From G026625185 sp035256645 (GTDB taxonomy: Bacteria; Desulfobacterota; WTBG01; JAGOGO01), in contig DATEXU010000073.1 of assembly GCA_035256645.1 (NCBI GenBank), forward strand, positions 1 to 9,257: a DNA stretch of 9,257 nt, written 5' to 3'. Position numbers and translations under genes: made by a program. The notes below the pieces were generated by a model. It had not been told where the DNA came from and did no database searches. It worked only from the letters and a program-made list of their open reading frames with translations. Below are positions 6,405 to 9,257 of the stretch, in pieces. The first letter of the stretch is position 1; every line of letters begins with the position of its first letter.

Positions 6405-8198
6405 ATGTCCGCAAAAAAATATCAGAAGTATCCTTTAGTGGATGTCGCCGAACCTAATTTTTACGAAGAGATTTTTCCCCATGACGAAGTCTGCCGGATT
6501 GAGTTTGATAACAAGATCATTCCCCTCCAGCCGGCTAAAAAGATGTATATCACGGATACTACTTTTCGCGATGGTCAGCAGGCACGCCCCCCCTTTCAGA
6601 TAAAACATATCGTCGACCTTTTCGAGCTTCTTCACCGTTTAGGAGGCCCAAACGGAATCATCCGACAAACGGAGTTTTTCCTTTACAGCGACCGGGATAA
6701 AGAAGCCGTCCAAAAGTGTTTGGAAAAAGGTTTTGCGTATCCGGAAATCACCGGATGGATCCGGGCTAATATCGAAGACCTTAAATTAGTCAAGGAAATG
6801 GGCTTGAAAGAGACCGGGATACTAACATCAGTTTCCGATTACCACATCTTTTTAAAACTGAAACTCTCCCGGAAACAGGCCATGGGAAAATACCTGGAAA
6901 TTGCCGCCGCCGCTTTAGATCAGGGAATCATTCCCCGGTGCCACTTTGAAGACGTGACGCGAGCAGATATCTATGGCTTTGTCGTTCCCTTTGCCGTTGA
7001 ATTGATGAAGCTGAGCGAAAAAAGCAAACTCCCGGTTAAGATGCGCCTCTGTGATACTCTTGGGTACGGCATTACCTATCCAGAGGCGGCCTTGCCCCGC
7101 AGTGTTCCCAAGCTCGTGCGCGCTTTGATCGATGATGCGGGAGTGCCTGGTAAATATCTTGAATGGCACGGACATAATGATTTTCACAAGGTGCTTATCA
7201 ATGCAACCACTGCCTGGCTTTATGGATGTTACTACGCGAATGGGACGATCATTGGCTTTGGCGAGCGGACCGGAAATCCTCCGATTGAGGGTCTGGTCAT
7301 GGAGTATATTTCCCTTCGCGGGGATAACGAGGGGATCAATACCCGCGTTATCAGCGAGATCGCCACGTACGTGGAAAAGGAGCTGGAGGTGCACATTCCT
7401 CCGAATTATCCTTTTGTGGGTTCTGAGTTCAATTCCACCAGTGCGGGTATCCATGTGGACGGACACCTAAAAGATGTAAAGATCTATAATATCTTCAATA
7501 CCGAAAAAATCTTAAACCGCCCTCCCCTGGTACAAATCACCGATAAATCCGGTCTGGCCGGTATCACCTTTTGGATTAATGCCGAGCTTCGGATGCGCGG
7601 TTTAGATCAACAAGTAGATAAGCTCCATCCGGGAGTCGCAAAAATCCATAAATGGGTTATGCATCAATATGACAAAGGAAGAATCACGTCCATATCCCGA
7701 AAAGAAATGGAAGAGGCAGCTCGTAGATATCTTCCCGAACTCTTTATCTCTGAATATGATAAACTTAAAATCCGGGCCTATGATATGGCGGCTCACCTTA
7801 TTGAGAACCTCATTGGATTACCCCAGATCAGGTCAATGGATCCCGCGCAGCAAGAGCCGGCCTTGGAAGAGCTAGTGGCTGAGAATCCCTTTATCCAGTT
7901 TGCCTATATCACCAATATCGAGGGCAAGAAAATCACGAAAAACATCACCCAGATTGTTGATCGCGCTAAGTATGCCCAGTTTGGCCTTCATGAGGATTTT
8001 TCCAACCGCGATTGGTTTATCGGGCCGCTCCAGGACGGAAAAACCCATGTCACGGATATCCGATCCTCAATGATTACCGGGAAGCTTATTATTACCGTAT
8101 CCGCTCCCATCCGTGACGCTCAAGAAAACATCGTTGCTATTCTCGGGGTGGACATTCGATTTGAAGACTTAGCAAAACTGGAGGAAGAAGAAGAGTAA
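6405..8198 (+). CDS. Re-citrate/isopropylmalate synthase-like enzyme with Cache domain
   Basis: A 597-residue soluble fusion. Residues about 1-440 are an HMGL-like DRE-TIM barrel enzyme that condenses acetyl-CoA with a 2-oxo acid. Visible signatures are DTTFRDGQQ (51-59, catalytic Arg55, metal ligand Asp56), HGHND (255-259, metal His255/His257), GFGERTGN (284-291) and AGIHVDG (347-353, subdomain His350). The N-terminus (NFYEEIFPHDEVCRIEFD) and WIRAN, SVSDYHIFLKLK and PRCHFEDVTRAD blocks resemble Re-citrate synthases of clostridia and Syntrophus more than LeuA; homocitrate or isopropylmalate synthesis cannot be excluded. Instead of LeuA's allosteric domain, residues about 455-590 form a Cache/PDC sensor fold: a leading helix, FAYITNIEGKKI, SNRDWF (533-538), an ITVSAPIRD strand and ILGVDI (579-584). 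It has no signal peptide or membrane segment. The Shine-Dalgarno AAGGAGGG overlaps the aspS stop. The next gene overlaps by one base. Confidence 0.85.
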   Translation: MSAKKYQKYPLVDVAEPNFYEEIFPHDEVCRIEFDNKIIPLQPAKKMYITDTTFRDGQQARPPFQIKHIVDLFELLHRLGGPNGIIRQTEFFLYSDRDKEAVQKCLEKGFAYPEITGWIRANIEDLKLVKEMGLKETGILTSVSDYHIFLKLKLSRKQAMGKYLEIAAAALDQGIIPRCHFEDVTRADIYGFVVPFAVELMKLSEKSKLPVKMRLCDTLGYGITYPEAALPRSVPKLVRALIDDAGVPGKYLEWHGHNDFHKVLINATTAWLYGCYYANGTIIGFGERTGNPPIEGLVMEYISLRGDNEGINTRVISEIATYVEKELEVHIPPNYPFVGSEFNSTSAGIHVDGHLKDVKIYNIFNTEKILNRPPLVQITDKSGLAGITFWINAELRMRGLDQQVDKLHPGVAKIHKWVMHQYDKGRITSISRKEMEEAARRYLPELFISEYDKLKIRAYDMAAHLIENLIGLPQIRSMDPAQQEPALEELVAENPFIQFAYITNIEGKKITKNITQIVDRAKYAQFGLHEDFSNRDWFIGPLQDGKTHVTDIRSSMITGKLIITVSAPIRDAQENIVAILGVDIRFEDLAKLEEEEE

Positions 8199-9257
8199 TG
8201 GCCGGCAAAACACTGGTAGAAAAAATCTTCGAAGCGCATGTCGGGAAACCAGCCAAACCCGGTGAAATCGTGGTGGTTAATGTTGACCTCTGTCTCATGC
8301 AGGATGGGACTGGTCCTTTAACCGTCCGGCAGTTGATGAAGTTAGACAACGCGCGCGTGGTCAATCCCAAACGAACCGTAATTTTTCTCGATCATGCCGC
8401 TCCCAGCCCTCGCCGTGAGCTTTCCAATGATCATAAGTTTTTAAGAGATTTTGCTTCTCAGACGGGTGTTTTGATCGCTGACGTTGGCGAAGGGATCTGC
8501 CATCAAATTATCAATGAGCGCTTCACCCGCCCGGGAGACATCTTGGTCGGGGCTGATTCACACACCTGTACCGGAGGGGCGTTAGGCGCCTTTGCCACCG
8601 GCATGGGGTCAACGGATGTTGCCATGGCAATTGGCACCGGCAAAACCTGGTTTCGAGTACCCGAAGTCTATAAGGTTATTCTGAGCGGCAATCTTCCTCA
8701 AGGAGTTTTTGCCAAAGATATTATTCTCTTTCTTATTGGCCGGATCGGGTCAGGAGGAGCCAACTATAAAGCTTTGGAATTTTCAGGGGAAACGGTCTCC
8801 CTTTTGGATGTAGAGGAGCGCCTTACCATCGCCAACATGGCGGTAGAAGCAGGCGCCAAATGCGGCATTTTTCCCTCTGACCACCGCACGGAAGAGTTTT
8901 TAGTAAGACAAGGCAGAAAAGATGATTTCCGCAAAATAGAAGCTGATGGAGATGCGCTCTACGAAAAAATTATTCCTCTTGACGTCTCTCAATTAGAACC
9001 AATGGTTGCTTCCCCTCATGCGGTAGATAATGCATATCCGGTTTCTCAGGTGGCGGGCGAAAAAATACATCAAGTCCTCATCGGAACCTGTACCAATGGT
9101 AACCTCTCCGACATAGCAATCGCGGCGAAAATTCTCCGGGGGAAAAAATGTCATTCCAAGGTTCGGCTCATTGTTTCCCCTGCATCGCGGCAAGTCTACC
9201 TTAAGGCGCTCAAAGCAGCGTACCTGGAGACTATTGTTGAGGCCGGGGGGGTGGTCA
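8198..9257 (+). CDS. Aconitase-family (LeuC/HacA-type) large subunit, partial
   Basis: The first 353 residues of a [4Fe-4S] hydro-lyase large subunit; the family form of about 420 residues would lose only its last part at the window edge. It isomerises a hydroxy-tricarboxylate or alkylmalate by dehydration and rehydration, with a separate small subunit expected downstream. Visible blocks are MQDGTGPLTVRQL (34-46), FLDHAAPSP (63-71), GADSHTCTGGALGAFATGMG (118-137), SPHAVDN (272-278) and IGTCTNGNLSD (295-305), where Cys298 is the first cluster ligand. The other two cysteines (CxxC) lie beyond the edge. GTCTNG in this short form is typical of archaeal-type LeuC/HacA. The start ATG overlaps the preceding stop as TAATG, so the two are translationally coupled. 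Substrate choice (citrate, isopropylmalate or homocitrate) rests mainly on the unseen small subunit; the neighbour suggests citrate. Confidence 0.9.
   Translation, partial: MAGKTLVEKIFEAHVGKPAKPGEIVVVNVDLCLMQDGTGPLTVRQLMKLDNARVVNPKRTVIFLDHAAPSPRRELSNDHKFLRDFASQTGVLIADVGEGICHQIINERFTRPGDILVGADSHTCTGGALGAFATGMGSTDVAMAIGTGKTWFRVPEVYKVILSGNLPQGVFAKDIILFLIGRIGSGGANYKALEFSGETVSLLDVEERLTIANMAVEAGAKCGIFPSDHRTEEFLVRQGRKDDFRKIEADGDALYEKIIPLDVSQLEPMVASPHAVDNAYPVSQVAGEKIHQVLIGTCTNGNLSDIAIAAKILRGKKCHSKVRLIVSPASRQVYLKALKAAYLETIVEAGGVV

Noticed and set aside
6915..7466. 183-codon minus-strand open frame inside the condensing enzyme gene
   Set aside because: It is antisense to a region with clear catalytic motifs and its translation has no recognisable domain, so it is a shadow of the real gene.

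Overview
The window looks like chromosomal DNA from an anaerobic member of the former Deltaproteobacteria (Desulfobacterota or Geobacter-like) or a similar syntrophic lineage. This is inferred from family resemblance, not from a search. Supporting signs are a PilZ/sigma-54 activator, a GEMM-type cyclic-dinucleotide riboswitch candidate resembling the Geobacter subtype, an AspRS with non-discriminating signature residues, a synthase of the isopropylmalate/homocitrate/Re-citrate group, and intergenic hairpin repeats of the 'GTCATTCC...GGAATCCAG' kind.

Left part (1-3218): a repeat-rich leader with a nested palindromic element (221-328) between two related hairpins precedes an outer-membrane beta-barrel protein (420-1619, +). 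Its signal peptide, coiled coil, Ala/Pro/Thr linker and barrel resemble the FapF/Phenol_MetA_deg group. Convergent to it is a PilZ - zinc ribbon - AAA+ sigma-54 activator - Fis HTH regulator (1773-3218, -). A 105-bp element with terminal inverted repeats lies between the two genes and ends on the regulator's stop codon.

Middle (3219-4599): about 1.38 kb of AT-rich DNA without a convincing gene. On the minus strand, pointing at the regulator, I see a -10 box, a GEMM-like aptamer (GNRA-capped P2, GGAAAGCC core, GCCGGGTTGCC 3' strand) and an intrinsic terminator sharing that 3' strand. This is the layout of a transcription-terminating riboswitch. A weak protein-like open frame (3869-4000, -) may be a gene remnant.

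Right part (4600-9257): a tight + strand operon. It holds aspS, then an HMGL-like DRE-TIM condensing enzyme carrying an unusual C-terminal Cache sensor domain, then (overlapping by 1 base) an aconitase/LeuC/HacA-type large subunit cut by the window edge. The condensing enzyme most resembles Re-citrate synthases. With a dehydratase next to it, the pair could start a citrate-to-2-oxoglutarate route for glutamate, with leucine-type or homocitrate-type chemistry as alternatives.

The two most notable items are the Cache domain fused to a soluble condensing enzyme, which suggests ligand-gated control, and the cyclic-dinucleotide riboswitch upstream of a PilZ-bearing sigma-54 activator.
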